64,000 bases of DNA, taken from contig CAJNBT010000002.1 in the NCBI GenBank assembly GCA_905221085.1, positions 1 through 64,000 on the forward strand, read 5' to 3'. This document shows, one piece after another, positions 1 through 8,923 of the stretch. A program made the translations under genes and the position numbers. Under the pieces are notes generated by a model. That model was not told the origin of the DNA and did no database searches. It saw only the letters and a program-made list of their open reading frames with translations. This DNA comes from a bacterium. GTDB lineage: Bacteria; Bacillota; Bacilli; Lactobacillales; Streptococcaceae. The first letter of the stretch is position 1. Every line of letters starts with the position of its first letter.

Positions 1-73
1 ACACAGAAGTTAAGCCCTAGAACGCCGGAAGTAGTTGGGGGTTGCCCCCTGTGAGATATGGAAGTCGCTTAGC
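1..73 (+). rRNA. rrf: 5S ribosomal RNA, 3' part
   Basis: The window opens inside 5S rRNA; the visible part runs through the helix IV/V region and ends in GTCGCTTAGC. The 5' portion (about 40 nt) lies before the window. It is followed within 5 nt by tRNA-Val, the usual rrn-tRNA cluster arrangement in streptococci. Confidence 0.93.
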
Positions 74-77
74 TCTA

Positions 78-150
78 GGGAGTTTAGCTCAGCTGGGAGA
101 GCATCTGCCTTACAAGCAGAGGGTCAGCGGTTCGATCCCGTTAACTCCCA
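78..150 (+). tRNA. tRNA-Val(TAC)
   Basis: Cloverleaf of 73 nt with acceptor GGGAGTT/AACTCCC, anticodon loop CTTACAA (anticodon TAC) and T loop TTCGATC. First tRNA of the cluster; no encoded CCA. Confidence 0.96.
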
Positions 151-152
151 TA

Positions 153-225
153 GGTCCCGTAGTGTAGCGGTTATCACGTCGCCCTGTCACGGCGAAGATC
201 GCGGGTTCGATTCCCGTCGGGACCG
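153..225 (+). tRNA. tRNA-Asp(GTC)
   Basis: 73-nt cloverleaf; acceptor GGTCCCG pairs with CGGGACC, anticodon loop CTGTCAC gives anticodon GTC. Second of the cluster. Confidence 0.96.
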
Positions 226-249
226 TTTAAAATAACGTAAGTTATTTTA

Positions 250-322
250 GACTCGTTAGCTCAGTTGGTAGAGCAATTGACTTTTAATCAATGGGTCACT
301 GGTTCGAGCCCAGTACGGGTCA
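250..322 (+). tRNA. tRNA-Lys(TTT)
   Basis: 73-nt cloverleaf; acceptor GACTCGT/ACGGGTC, anticodon loop CTTTTAA (TTT). Distinct from the tRNA-Lys(CTT) gene at 40093-40165. Confidence 0.96.
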
Positions 323-327
323 TATAT

Positions 328-409
328 GCGGGTTTGGCGGAATTGGCAGACGCACCAGATTTAGGATCTGGCGCTTAACGGCGTGGGGGTTCAAGTCCCT
401 TAACCCGCA
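328..409 (+). tRNA. tRNA-Leu(TAG)
   Basis: 82-nt class II tRNA with a long variable arm (GCGCTTAACGGCGT region); acceptor GCGGGTT/AACCCGC; anticodon TAG within loop TTTAGGA. Confidence 0.95.
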
Positions 410-427
410 TTAAGATATAATAAATGA

Positions 428-500
428 GCCGGCTTAGCTCAGTTGGTAGAGCATCTGATTTGTAATCAGAGGGTCGCGTGTTCAAGTCATGTAGCCGGCA
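428..500 (+). tRNA. tRNA-Thr(TGT)
   Basis: 73-nt cloverleaf; acceptor GCCGGCT/AGCCGGC, anticodon loop TTTGTAA (TGT). Confidence 0.96.
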
Positions 501-522
501 TTTTTAGATAGAAGAAAACAGT

Positions 523-594
523 GCGAACGTAGTTCAGTGGTAGAACACCACCTTGCCAAGGTGGGGGTCGCGGGTTCGAATCCCGTCGTTCGCT
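523..594 (+). tRNA. tRNA-Gly(GCC)
   Basis: 72-nt cloverleaf; acceptor GCGAACG/CGTTCGC, anticodon loop TTGCCAA (GCC). Confidence 0.96.
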
Positions 595-601
595 TAGAGA
601 G

Positions 602-687
602 GCCGGGGTGGCGGAACTGGCAGACGCACAGGACTTAAAATCCTGCGATTGGTAACGATCGTACCGGTTCGATTCCGGTCCTCGGCA
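602..687 (+). tRNA. tRNA-Leu(TAA)
   Basis: 86-nt class II tRNA with long variable arm; acceptor GCCGGGG/CCTCGGC with G-T pairs; anticodon loop CTTAAAA (TAA). Confidence 0.95.
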
Positions 688-698
688 TAATATAATGA

Positions 699-772
699 GC
701 ACCCTTAGCTCAACTGGATAGAGTACCTGACTACGAATCAGGCGGTTAGAGGTTCGACTCCTCTAGGGTGCA
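699..772 (+). tRNA. tRNA-Arg(ACG)
   Basis: 74-nt cloverleaf; acceptor GCACCCT/AGGGTGC, anticodon loop CTACGAA (ACG, expected to be deaminated to ICG). Confidence 0.96.
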
Positions 773-786
773 TTTTCTATTTAACT

Positions 787-860
787 CGGGAAGTAGCTCA
801 GCTTGGTAGAGTACTTGGTTTGGGACCAAGGTGTCGCAGGTTCGAATCCTGTCTTCCCGA
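787..860 (+). tRNA. tRNA-Pro(TGG)
   Basis: 74-nt cloverleaf; acceptor CGGGAAG/CTTCCCG, anticodon loop TTTGGGA (TGG). Confidence 0.96.
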
Positions 861-865
861 TATAT

Positions 866-939
866 GGCGGTGTAGCTCAGCTGGCTAGAGCGTCCGGTTC
901 ATACCCGGGAGGTCGGGGGTTCGATCCCCTTCGCCGCTA
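866..939 (+). tRNA. tRNA with CAT anticodon (elongator Met or Ile2)
   Basis: 74-nt cloverleaf; acceptor GGCGGTG pairs with CGCCGCT through a terminal G-T pair; anticodon CAT. Three CAT tRNAs occur in this cluster. This one lacks the initiator C1-A72 hallmark, so it is elongator Met or the lysidine-modified Ile2 species; the sequence alone does not settle which. Confidence 0.92.
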
Positions 940-952
940 TAATGATCTTGTT

Positions 953-1026
953 GGACCTTTAGCTCAGCTGGTTAGAGCTCTCGGCTCATAACCGAGTGGT
1001 CGTAGGTTCAAGTCCTACAAGGTCCA
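953..1026 (+). tRNA. tRNA with CAT anticodon (elongator Met or Ile2)
   Basis: 74-nt cloverleaf; acceptor GGACCTT/AAGGTCC, anticodon CAT. It has normal G1-C72 pairing, so it is not the initiator; it is the second candidate for elongator Met or Ile2. Confidence 0.92.
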
Positions 1027-1038
1027 TTTGAATAGTAT

Positions 1039-1128
1039 GGAGGATTACCCAAGTCCGGCTGAAGGGAACGGTCTTGAAAACCGTCAGGCGTGTAAAAGCG
1101 TGCGTGGGTTCGAATCCCACATCCTCCT
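1039..1128 (+). tRNA. tRNA-Ser(TGA)
   Basis: 90-nt class II tRNA with long variable arm; acceptor GGAGGAT/ATCCTCC; anticodon loop CTTGAAA (TGA). Confidence 0.95.
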
Positions 1129-1137
1129 TTTTATTAA

Positions 1138-1211
<74 letters not shown>

Positions 1212-1214
1212 TAA

Positions 1215-1287
1215 GGCTCGGTAGCTCAGTTGGTAGAGCAATGGATTGAAGCTCCATGTGTCGGCGGTTCGATTCCGTCTCGCGCCA
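1215..1287 (+). tRNA. tRNA-Phe(GAA)
   Basis: 73-nt cloverleaf; anticodon loop TTGAAGC (GAA). The acceptor stem GGCTCGG against TCGCGCC contains a T4-C69 mismatch and a G7-T66 wobble; the rest is canonical. Confidence 0.94.
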
Positions 1288-1307
1288 TTTTTACTTATAG
1301 TATGTAT

Positions 1308-1378
1308 GCGGGTGTAGTTTAGTGGTAAAACTACAGCCTTCCAAGCTGTTGTCGCGAGTTCGATTCTCGTCACCCGCT
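1308..1378 (+). tRNA. tRNA-Gly(TCC)
   Basis: 71-nt cloverleaf; acceptor GCGGGTG/CACCCGC; anticodon loop CTTCCAA (TCC). Confidence 0.96.
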
Positions 1379-1412
1379 TTGAACTTTGTTCAAATTACCA
1401 AGTTTTTAACTT

Positions 1413-1486
<74 letters not shown>

Positions 1487-1492
1487 TTAATT

Positions 1493-1580
1493 GGAGAATT
1501 ACTCAAGAGGCTGAAGAGGACGGTTTGCTAAATCGTTAGGTCGGGTAACTGGCGCAAGGGTTCGAATCCCTTATTCTCCG
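1493..1580 (+). tRNA. tRNA-Ser(GCT)
   Basis: 88-nt class II tRNA with long variable arm; acceptor GGAGAAT/ATTCTCC; anticodon GCT in loop TTGCTAA. Last tRNA of the cluster; a terminator follows 8 nt downstream. Confidence 0.95.
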
Positions 1581-1587
1581 TTTGAAT

Positions 1588-1612
1588 GAGAGTTTATAAC
1601 TCTCTTTTTTTT
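1588..1612 (+). terminator. terminator of the rrn-tRNA operon
   Basis: Seven-base-pair hairpin GAGAGTT/AACTCTC followed by eight T residues, directly after the last tRNA. Confidence 0.88.
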
Positions 1613-1616
1613 GCTT

Positions 1617-1682
1617 CTTTATCAACTGTAGTGGGTTGAAGAAAAGCGGCTCTTTGTCAACTGTAGTGGGTTGAAGAAAAGC
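1617..1682. repeat. tandem duplicated ISL3 terminal sequence
   Basis: A 31-bp unit beginning CTTT(A/G)TCAACTG and ending GAAGAAAAGC occurs at 1617-1647 and again at 1652-1682 with one difference. The second copy belongs to the right end of the intact IS. The first lies just outside it and also resembles the terminal repeat in its preceding bases (GCTT against GGCT). Confidence 0.8.
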
Positions 1683-3061
1683 TAAGCTCGAGAAAGGACG
1701 AAATTTGTCCTTTCTTTTTTGATGTTCAGAGCGATAAAAATCCGTTTTTTGAAGTTTTCAAAGTTCCGAAAACCAAAGGCATTGCGCTTGATAAGTTTGA
1801 TAAGATTATTGGTTGCTTCCAGTTTGGCGTTTGAATAGGGGAATTGAAGGGCGTTGACAATTTTCTCTTTGTCCTTGAGAAAGGTTTTAAAAACAGTCTG
1901 AAAAAGAGGATGAACCTGCTTAAGATTGTCCTCAATGAGTCCAAAGAATTTCTCAGACTCCTTATTCTGAAAGTGAAAAAGCAAGAGTTGATAGACATTG
2001 TAGTGGTGTTTCAAGTCTTCTGAATAGCTCAAAAGCTTGTCTAGAATCTCTTTATTGGTTAAGTGCATGCGAAAAGTAGGGCGATAAAAACGCTTATCAC
2101 TGAGTTTACGACTATCCTGCTGGATGAGTTTCCAGTAGTGCTTGATAGCCTTGTATTCATGGGATTTTCGCTCAAACTGATTCATGATTTGGACACGCAC
2201 ACGACTCATAGTACGGCTTAGATGTTGTACAATGTGAAAGCGATCCAGAACGATTTTAGCGTTTGGAAAAAGTTGTCTAGCTAAGTCATAATAAGGACTA
2301 AACATATCCATAGTAATGATTTTTACCTGACAACGAACAGCTCGATTGTAGCGCAAAAAATGATTTCTTATGATAGCTTGTGTTCTTCCCTCAAGAACAG
2401 TGATGATATTGAGCTTTTCAAAATCTTGCGCAATGAAACTCATCTTTCCCTTAGTGAAGGCATATTCGTCCCAAGACATAATCTCAGGCAGACGAGAAAA
2501 ATCATGCTTAAAACGGAAGTCATTGAGTTTGCGAATAATAGTTGAAGTTGAAATAGACAGCTGATGAGCAATATCGGTCATAGAAGTCTTTTCAATCAAC
2601 TTTTGAGCAATCTTTTGATTGATGATACGAGGGATTTGGTGATTCTTCTTGACGAGGGAGGTCTCGGAGACCGCTATTTTCGAGCACTGATAGCACTTAA
2701 AACGACGCTTTTTAAGTAGGATTCTAGTAGCCATACCAGTTGTTTCAAGGTAAGGAATTTTAGAAGGTTTTTGAAAATCATATTTCTTAATTTGACTTCC
2801 GCAATCAGGGCAAGACGGGGCGTCATAGTCCAGTTTAGCGAAGATTTCTTTGTGAGTATCCCTATTAACGATATCTATAATTTGGATATTTGGGTCTTTG
2901 ATATCAAGAAGTTTTGTGATAAAATATAACTGTTCCATAGGATTCTTTCTAATGATGGTTTTGTCGCTTTTCATTATAGATCTTATGGGACTTTTTTTCT
3001 ACACAAAAATAGGCTCCATAATATCCATAGGGGATTTACCCACTACAAATATTATAGAGCC
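1648..3061 (-). mobile_element. ISL3-family insertion sequence (IS1167-like), complete
   Basis: Bounded by imperfect 24-bp inverted repeats, 1648-1671 (starts GGCTCTTTGTC) and 3038-3061 (reverse complement starts GGCTCTATAATA), sharing GGCTCT and TGTAGTGGGT. Length 1414 bp with one transposase gene nearly filling it. ISL3 elements usually make 8-bp target duplications, but the 8-bp flanks (AGAAAAGC and AATTTTTT) do not match, which suggests an old insertion or a rearrangement at the right end. Confidence 0.88.
1682..2974 (-). CDS. ISL3-family transposase
   Basis: 430-residue DDE transposase that moves the surrounding IS. Two CxxC zinc-binding pairs sit in the N-terminal part (CPDCG, then CYQCS), followed by a helix-turn-helix region (MTDIAHQLSISTSTIIRKL) and the transposase core with SWDEYAF, VLDRFHIVQH and the C-terminal LEATNNLIK/FGFRNF motifs typical of the family. 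The frame is intact end to end, so the element may still be active. An internal ATG at 2938 (MEQLYFITK) is an alternative start; neither ATG has a strong ribosome binding site. The stop codon lies inside the terminal repeat region. Nothing suggests that the gene serves its neighbours. Confidence 0.92.
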   Translation of the reverse strand: MKSDKTIIRKNPMEQLYFITKLLDIKDPNIQIIDIVNRDTHKEIFAKLDYDAPSCPDCGSQIKKYDFQKPSKIPYLETTGMATRILLKKRRFKCYQCSKIAVSETSLVKKNHQIPRIINQKIAQKLIEKTSMTDIAHQLSISTSTIIRKLNDFRFKHDFSRLPEIMSWDEYAFTKGKMSFIAQDFEKLNIITVLEGRTQAIIRNHFLRYNRAVRCQVKIITMDMFSPYYDLARQLFPNAKIVLDRFHIVQHLSRTMSRVRVQIMNQFERKSHEYKAIKHYWKLIQQDSRKLSDKRFYRPTFRMHLTNKEILDKLLSYSEDLKHHYNVYQLLLFHFQNKESEKFFGLIEDNLKQVHPLFQTVFKTFLKDKEKIVNALQFPYSNAKLEATNNLIKLIKRNAFGFRNFENFKKRIFIALNIKKERTNFVLSRA

Positions 3062-3084
3062 AATTTTTTATATATTATCTATTG

Positions 3085-4020
3085 CTACTTCCAACCCTTG
3101 AGTGAAATTTCTCCGCTATTGAGCCAGATTTCTTTTCCGTTATCACATTGAACTAAAAGTTTTCCATTTTCTGAGATATCTTTAGCAAGCCCCTTGTAGT
3201 CTTTTTGATCTAGTGTGAAAGTCACTTCTTTTCCTAGAACGAAGGACTGTTTTTTGTATAGGTATAATAGCTCTTCTGATGGTGTTTCGAAGAAAGCACG
3301 CCAGATTTCTATGATTAATTCATTCCTTGTTATTGGAGCTGTAGTTTTAAATAAGCTAGCAGCTTTTTCTTTTAATTCTTGTGGGAAATCATTAATAGTA
3401 AAGTTGATTCCTACTCCAATAATGATATCTGTGACTAAGCCTGTTTCTACAGAGGTCATTGCTTCAGTGAGGATTCCTCCAATTTTATGATTTTTGAGGT
3501 AGATATCGTTGACCCATTTTATGTCGATATTTATTAAAGTTAGGTTCTTAATGGCTTTGTAGATAGCTCCTGCTACAAGTAGTGTGTAGGATGGTAATTT
3601 GTCGTAGGGAAGATTTGGTTTGAGATGGAGGGTCATATAAATGCCACCTTGTGGTGAGTAGAAAGAACGTTGAAATCGACCTCGGCCTGCTGTTTGATAG
3701 GAAGCTAGATAGAGGGTGTTTGCTTCATTCCCTAAATCAATTGCTTCTTTTGCATCCAGTTGTGTTGATTTTGTTTCGGGTTTAAAACTGACTTTAATTG
3801 GAAGATTTTCTTCTAGAATCTCTGGAAGAATAAGGTCACCATTCATCAGTTTATATCCTTTGTTTTTGATACTATCAATTTCAATGCCTTCTTGTTCTAG
3901 ACGCTTGATGGCTTTCCAAATTGATGTTCGGCTTAGGGATAGTTCTTCTGCGATTTTTTCTCCGCTGATATAATCGGTTTCTTTTGCTAGAATTTGGTAG
4001 ACGGCTTGGTAGGATTTCAT
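3085..4020 (-). CDS. birA: bifunctional biotin operon repressor / biotin--protein ligase
   Basis: 311 residues. BirA activates biotin with ATP and transfers it to the biotin carboxyl carrier protein of acetyl-CoA carboxylase; the N-terminal winged helix can bind DNA. Visible: HTH at about residues 15-45 (GEKIAEELSLSRTSIWKAI), the nucleotide/biotin loop GRGRFQRSFYSP near residue 115, and KWVNDIYL with GGILTEA in the catalytic domain, then a C-terminal SH3-like part. Length is normal for a bifunctional BirA. A good ribosome binding site (AGAAAGGAAAC) precedes the ATG on the minus strand. The IS at 1648-3061 ends 23 bp past its stop codon and does not disrupt it. No biotin synthesis genes are in view, so the regulatory target is probably a distant transporter (inference). 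Confidence 0.93.
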   Translation of the reverse strand: MKSYQAVYQILAKETDYISGEKIAEELSLSRTSIWKAIKRLEQEGIEIDSIKNKGYKLMNGDLILPEILEENLPIKVSFKPETKSTQLDAKEAIDLGNEANTLYLASYQTAGRGRFQRSFYSPQGGIYMTLHLKPNLPYDKLPSYTLLVAGAIYKAIKNLTLINIDIKWVNDIYLKNHKIGGILTEAMTSVETGLVTDIIIGVGINFTINDFPQELKEKAASLFKTTAPITRNELIIEIWRAFFETPSEELLYLYKKQSFVLGKEVTFTLDQKDYKGLAKDISENGKLLVQCDNGKEIWLNSGEISLKGWK

Positions 4021-4231
4021 AGTGTTTCCTTTCTTTAAGAATAGTATATGATTTGAATCTATTTTGGATAGTTGCGTCTAATCTATATTTTATTACTACT
4101 ATTTTAACATATGCCTACTATTTACAGCATGATTTTCTTAGAAAAAATATAATCATTAAGATTGAGTTTTTAAATCCCAGTATTTTTGCTTTCGTTTTGC
4201 TTCCTTTTTTACCTAGTAAACGTTTCCTTTG

Positions 4232-4260
4232 TTTTCAAATTGCTAAAAAAGTGGTACAAT
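4232..4260 (+). promoter_or_regulatory. putative promoter of the Wzy_C-type ligase gene
   Basis: TTTTCA, 17-bp spacer, TACAAT. The rest of the 294-bp gap between birA and this gene is AT-rich with no open frame that looks real and no recognisable repeat. Confidence 0.5.
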
Positions 4261-4314
4261 ATAGGATAGCTTACTATTATCTGAATCAGCTGATTTGGAG
4301 AGAAAGGATTCATT

Positions 4315-5508
4315 TTGAAATCAATAGGCTTTATTGAAAAGCTGAAAGGGTTGTCTAGTAAAGAACTTATTTTATTGGGAATTATCCTGAGTATCTTTTT
4401 ACCCTTTTATCTTTTTGTAGTTGTATTCTGTTTATATATTATCAGTTTAATTTTTACAGGAGACATGAAAAGTATTCTTCAGAAAATGGGGGAGCATCCG
4501 ATGCTACTTCTTTTTCTTGGCTACAGTACTGTTATATCCGTTTTTGCACAAAATTGGATGGGTCTTGTGGCTTCAGTAGGAATGTTTCTATTTACTGTTT
4601 TCTTTTTGCACTATCAGTCGATTTTATCACATAAATTCTTTCGATTGATTTTGCAGCTCGTCTTGTTTGGCAGCGTCTTATCAGCTGCTTTTGCGAGTTT
4701 AGAGCATTTCCAAATTGTGAAGAAATTTAACTATGCTTTTCTTTCACCTAACATGCAGGTGTGGCATCAGAATCGTGCAGAAGTGACCTTCTTTAATCCT
4801 AATTATTATGGAATTATTTGTTGTTTCTGTATCATGATTGCTTTCTATTTGTTTACAACGACCAAGTTGAATTGGTTGAAAGTATTCTGTGTGATTGCAG
4901 GCTTTGTTAATCTCTTTGGTTTGAACTTTACTCAAAATCGAACTGCCTTTCCTGCTATTATCGCTGGAGCTATTATTTATCTCTTTACGACCATTAAAAA
5001 CTGGAAGGCCTTTTGGCTTAGTATTGGGGTCTTTGCGATTGGCTTGAGCTTCCTCTTTTCTAGTGATTTGGGAGTTCGGATGGGGACTTTAGACTCTTCT
5101 ATGGAAGAACGCATTTCTATCTGGGATGCTGGGATGGCCTTGTTTAAGCAAAATCCTTTTTGGGGTGAGGGGCCATTAACCTATATGCACTCTTATCCTC
5201 GGATACATGCTCCTTATCATGAACATGCTCACAGTCTTTATATCGATACGATTCTGAGTTACGGAATTGTGGGAACCATTTTATTAGTTTTGTCTTCTGT
5301 TGCTCCTGTTCGTTTGATGATGGATATGAGTCAGGAGTCGGGAAAACGTCCGATTATCGGTCTTTATCTATCTTTCCTTACAGTGGTTGCTGTACATGGA
5401 ATCTTTGACCTGGCCCTCTTCTGGATTCAGTCAGGATTTATTTTCTTGCTAGTTATGTGCAGTATTCTGTTGGAACATCGAACTTTGGTATCGGACATGA
5501 CGGATTAA
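4315..5508 (+). CDS. Wzy_C / O-antigen-ligase family membrane protein, candidate lipoteichoic acid ligase TacL (RafX)
   Basis: 397-residue polytopic membrane protein with about 10-11 hydrophobic segments and one large extracytoplasmic loop holding the Wzy_C signature PYHEHAHSLYIDTILSYG (about residues 300-317). The family transfers or polymerises undecaprenyl-linked glycans on the outer face of the membrane. In pneumococcus a Wzy_C protein (TacL, earlier RafX) attaches teichoic acid chains to the glycolipid anchor, and to my knowledge it lies near birA with the raf genes between them. Here it is directly beside birA, which supports that identity by inference. The start is TTG at 4315, chosen because GGAGAGAAAGGA lies just upstream. 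The gene is monocistronic, with a terminator at 5523. Alternative: another polysaccharide polymerase or ligase. Confidence 0.72.
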   Translation: MKSIGFIEKLKGLSSKELILLGIILSIFLPFYLFVVVFCLYIISLIFTGDMKSILQKMGEHPMLLLFLGYSTVISVFAQNWMGLVASVGMFLFTVFFLHYQSILSHKFFRLILQLVLFGSVLSAAFASLEHFQIVKKFNYAFLSPNMQVWHQNRAEVTFFNPNYYGIICCFCIMIAFYLFTTTKLNWLKVFCVIAGFVNLFGLNFTQNRTAFPAIIAGAIIYLFTTIKNWKAFWLSIGVFAIGLSFLFSSDLGVRMGTLDSSMEERISIWDAGMALFKQNPFWGEGPLTYMHSYPRIHAPYHEHAHSLYIDTILSYGIVGTILLVLSSVAPVRLMMDMSQESGKRPIIGLYLSFLTVVAVHGIFDLALFWIQSGFIFLLVMCSILLEHRTLVSDMTD

Positions 5509-5522
5509 GTATATAAGATTAC

Positions 5523-5551
5523 AATCTTCTACCTTGTGTAGGAGATTTTTT
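5523..5551 (+). terminator. terminator after the Wzy_C-type gene
   Basis: Ten-base-pair stem AATCTTCTAC/GTAGGAGATT (one T-G pair) with loop CTTGT, followed by a T run. Confidence 0.85.
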
Positions 5552-5566
5552 TACTGGGAAAAAATA

Positions 5567-5637
5567 TTTCTAAATCGAAATAGTTGACAGTTAGAACGAT
5601 GAGTGTTACAATTGTTTTATTCTTTTCGATATCGAAA
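5567..5637 (+). promoter_or_regulatory. MarR-gene promoter flanked by two TTTC-N6-GAAA operators
   Basis: Promoter TTGACA (5584-5589), 17-bp spacer, TACAAT (5607-5612). A 14-bp imperfect palindrome TTTCTAAATCGAAA lies just upstream (5567-5580), and a perfect palindrome TTTCGATATCGAAA lies just downstream of the -10 (5624-5637), 16 bp before the ATG. The layout fits autorepression by the MarR protein encoded next. Confidence 0.75.
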
Positions 5638-5652
5638 TAAATTGGAGGTGTT

Positions 5653-6096
5653 ATGAAAGATAGTCATTTGCTAGCCCATCATATTCGTTTGTTGAATGGG
5701 CGAATTTTTCAAAAGTTACTGAGCCAAGACCCTGAAGCTCTTTATAGGAGTGAGCAGGGGAAGATTTTAGCAGTTTTATGGAATAGTGAAACTGGCTGCG
5801 CAACTGCGACAGATATTGCTTTGGCGACTGGACTTGCTAATAATACACTGACGACTATGATTAAAAAGCTAGAGGAACAAAAGCTTGTAATTGTTAGTCC
5901 GTGTGGAAAAGACAAGCGTAAGAAGTATTTGGTTTTAACAGAGTTGGGGCAATCTCAGAAAGAAGTGGGGCATCGTGTCAGTCAGAAATTGGATACGATC
6001 TTTTACAAAGGATTTTCAGAGGAAGAAATTCGTCAGTTTGAAGCCTTTCAAGAAAGAATTTTGGCTAATCTGAAAGAGGATGAAAATGAGGTTTAA
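5653..6096 (+). CDS. MarR-family transcriptional regulator
   Basis: 147 residues, the normal MarR size. The winged helix-turn-helix is at about residues 50-95 (TATDIALATGLANNTLTTMIKKLEEQ, with the wing around GKDKRKKYLVL), with helices on both sides for dimerisation. MarR proteins are dimeric repressors released by small ligands or oxidation. Ribosome binding site GGAGG is 7 nt before the ATG. It lies upstream of a decayed SnoaL-like gene and the choline/betaine transporter on the same strand, and its promoter has two matching palindromes, so autoregulation and control of the downstream genes are likely (inference). The ligand is unknown. One cysteine pair region (TGCAT, SPCGK) is present but has no typical OhrR arrangement. 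Confidence 0.88.
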   Translation: MKDSHLLAHHIRLLNGRIFQKLLSQDPEALYRSEQGKILAVLWNSETGCATATDIALATGLANNTLTTMIKKLEEQKLVIVSPCGKDKRKKYLVLTELGQSQKEVGHRVSQKLDTIFYKGFSEEEIRQFEAFQERILANLKEDENEV

Positions 6097-6121
6097 AATA
6101 GAGCAAATTAGCTGTTTATAA

Positions 6122-6322
6122 GTAAAAGCCACTTTCGACTTTGTTTTCCAACTCTTAGGACAAGGAAACTATGTGGTTAGCTATGGTCAGACTCAGATTG
6201 ATGGAGTTGCTTATGCCCAGTAGGATATCTTCCGTCTAGAAAACGGGAAAATTGTGGAGCATTGGGACAATAAGGAAGTCATGCCTAAGGTAGAAGACTT
6301 GACCAATCGAGGGAAGTTTTAA
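6122..6322 (+). pseudogene. SnoaL-like (NTF2 fold) protein remnant
   Basis: One frame reads FVFQLLGQGNYVVSYGQTQ, then YAQ, an in-frame TAG at 6221, then DIFRLENGKIVEHWDNKE and a terminal TAA at 6320. The FRLENGKIVEHWD segment is the hallmark C-terminal part of small SnoaL-like proteins; compare FRIEDGKIKEVW in the intact relative at 47306-47695. The N-terminal half is missing and there is no start codon with a ribosome binding site. It was probably once the enzyme controlled by the adjacent MarR regulator. Confidence 0.8.
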
Positions 6323-6336
6323 ATTGAGGATACAGA

Positions 6337-8578
<2,242 letters not shown>

Positions 8579-8668
8579 TGGCGCAGAGAGTTTAAACATA
8601 CTAATCACAACTGTTTAAAGAGACTTTAGAGAAGAATGAAGTTAGGTAAAACTTACTCTTAGGTAAAG

Positions 8669-8730
8669 ATTTTTTCATGATAAAACGCATAGTATCACGT
8701 TTCTAAACATCTGATATTATGCGTTTTTCT
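8669..8730. repeat. dispersed hairpin repeat acting as terminator (copy 1)
   Basis: GATTTTTTCATGATAAAACG followed by a long imperfect stem: AAAACGCATA (8682-8691) pairs with TATGCGTTTT (8718-8727), extended by TATCA/TGATA. A related copy is at 17038-17100. It follows the transporter operon and ends in a T run. The rest of 8579-8834 holds no gene, only a Fur-box-like stretch at 8797-8815. Confidence 0.7.
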
Positions 8731-8834
8731 GATTTGAAATACGCTTTCCCTAATCTCTTTCTTTGATTGATGAAAAGGTATGCTAATAAGAGAATTGATA
8801 ATGATAAAAATTTTTTCGATTATGTGCAAAATGC

Positions 8835-8865
8835 TTGACTTGGAGTCAACTCAAAGTTATATAAT
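8835..8865 (+). promoter_or_regulatory. NmlR-type promoter with 19-bp spacer and dyad
   Basis: TTGACT (-35, 8835-8840), 19-bp spacer, TATAAT (-10, 8860-8865). The dyad CTTGGAGT-CA-ACTCAAAG (8839-8856) fills the spacer. An overlong spacer with a central dyad is the diagnostic architecture of MerR-activated promoters, where the regulator twists the DNA to align the elements. Confidence 0.9.
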
Positions 8866-8923
8866 AAGATAAGTGAGTTAGAATAGCGTGAACTCAGTGA
8901 ATGAAATGAGAGGAGGTTAGCCT

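Noticed and set aside
4053..4337. 94-codon open frame before the TacL candidate
   Set aside because: AT-rich intergenic sequence, no ribosome binding site, overlaps the promoter and the next gene.
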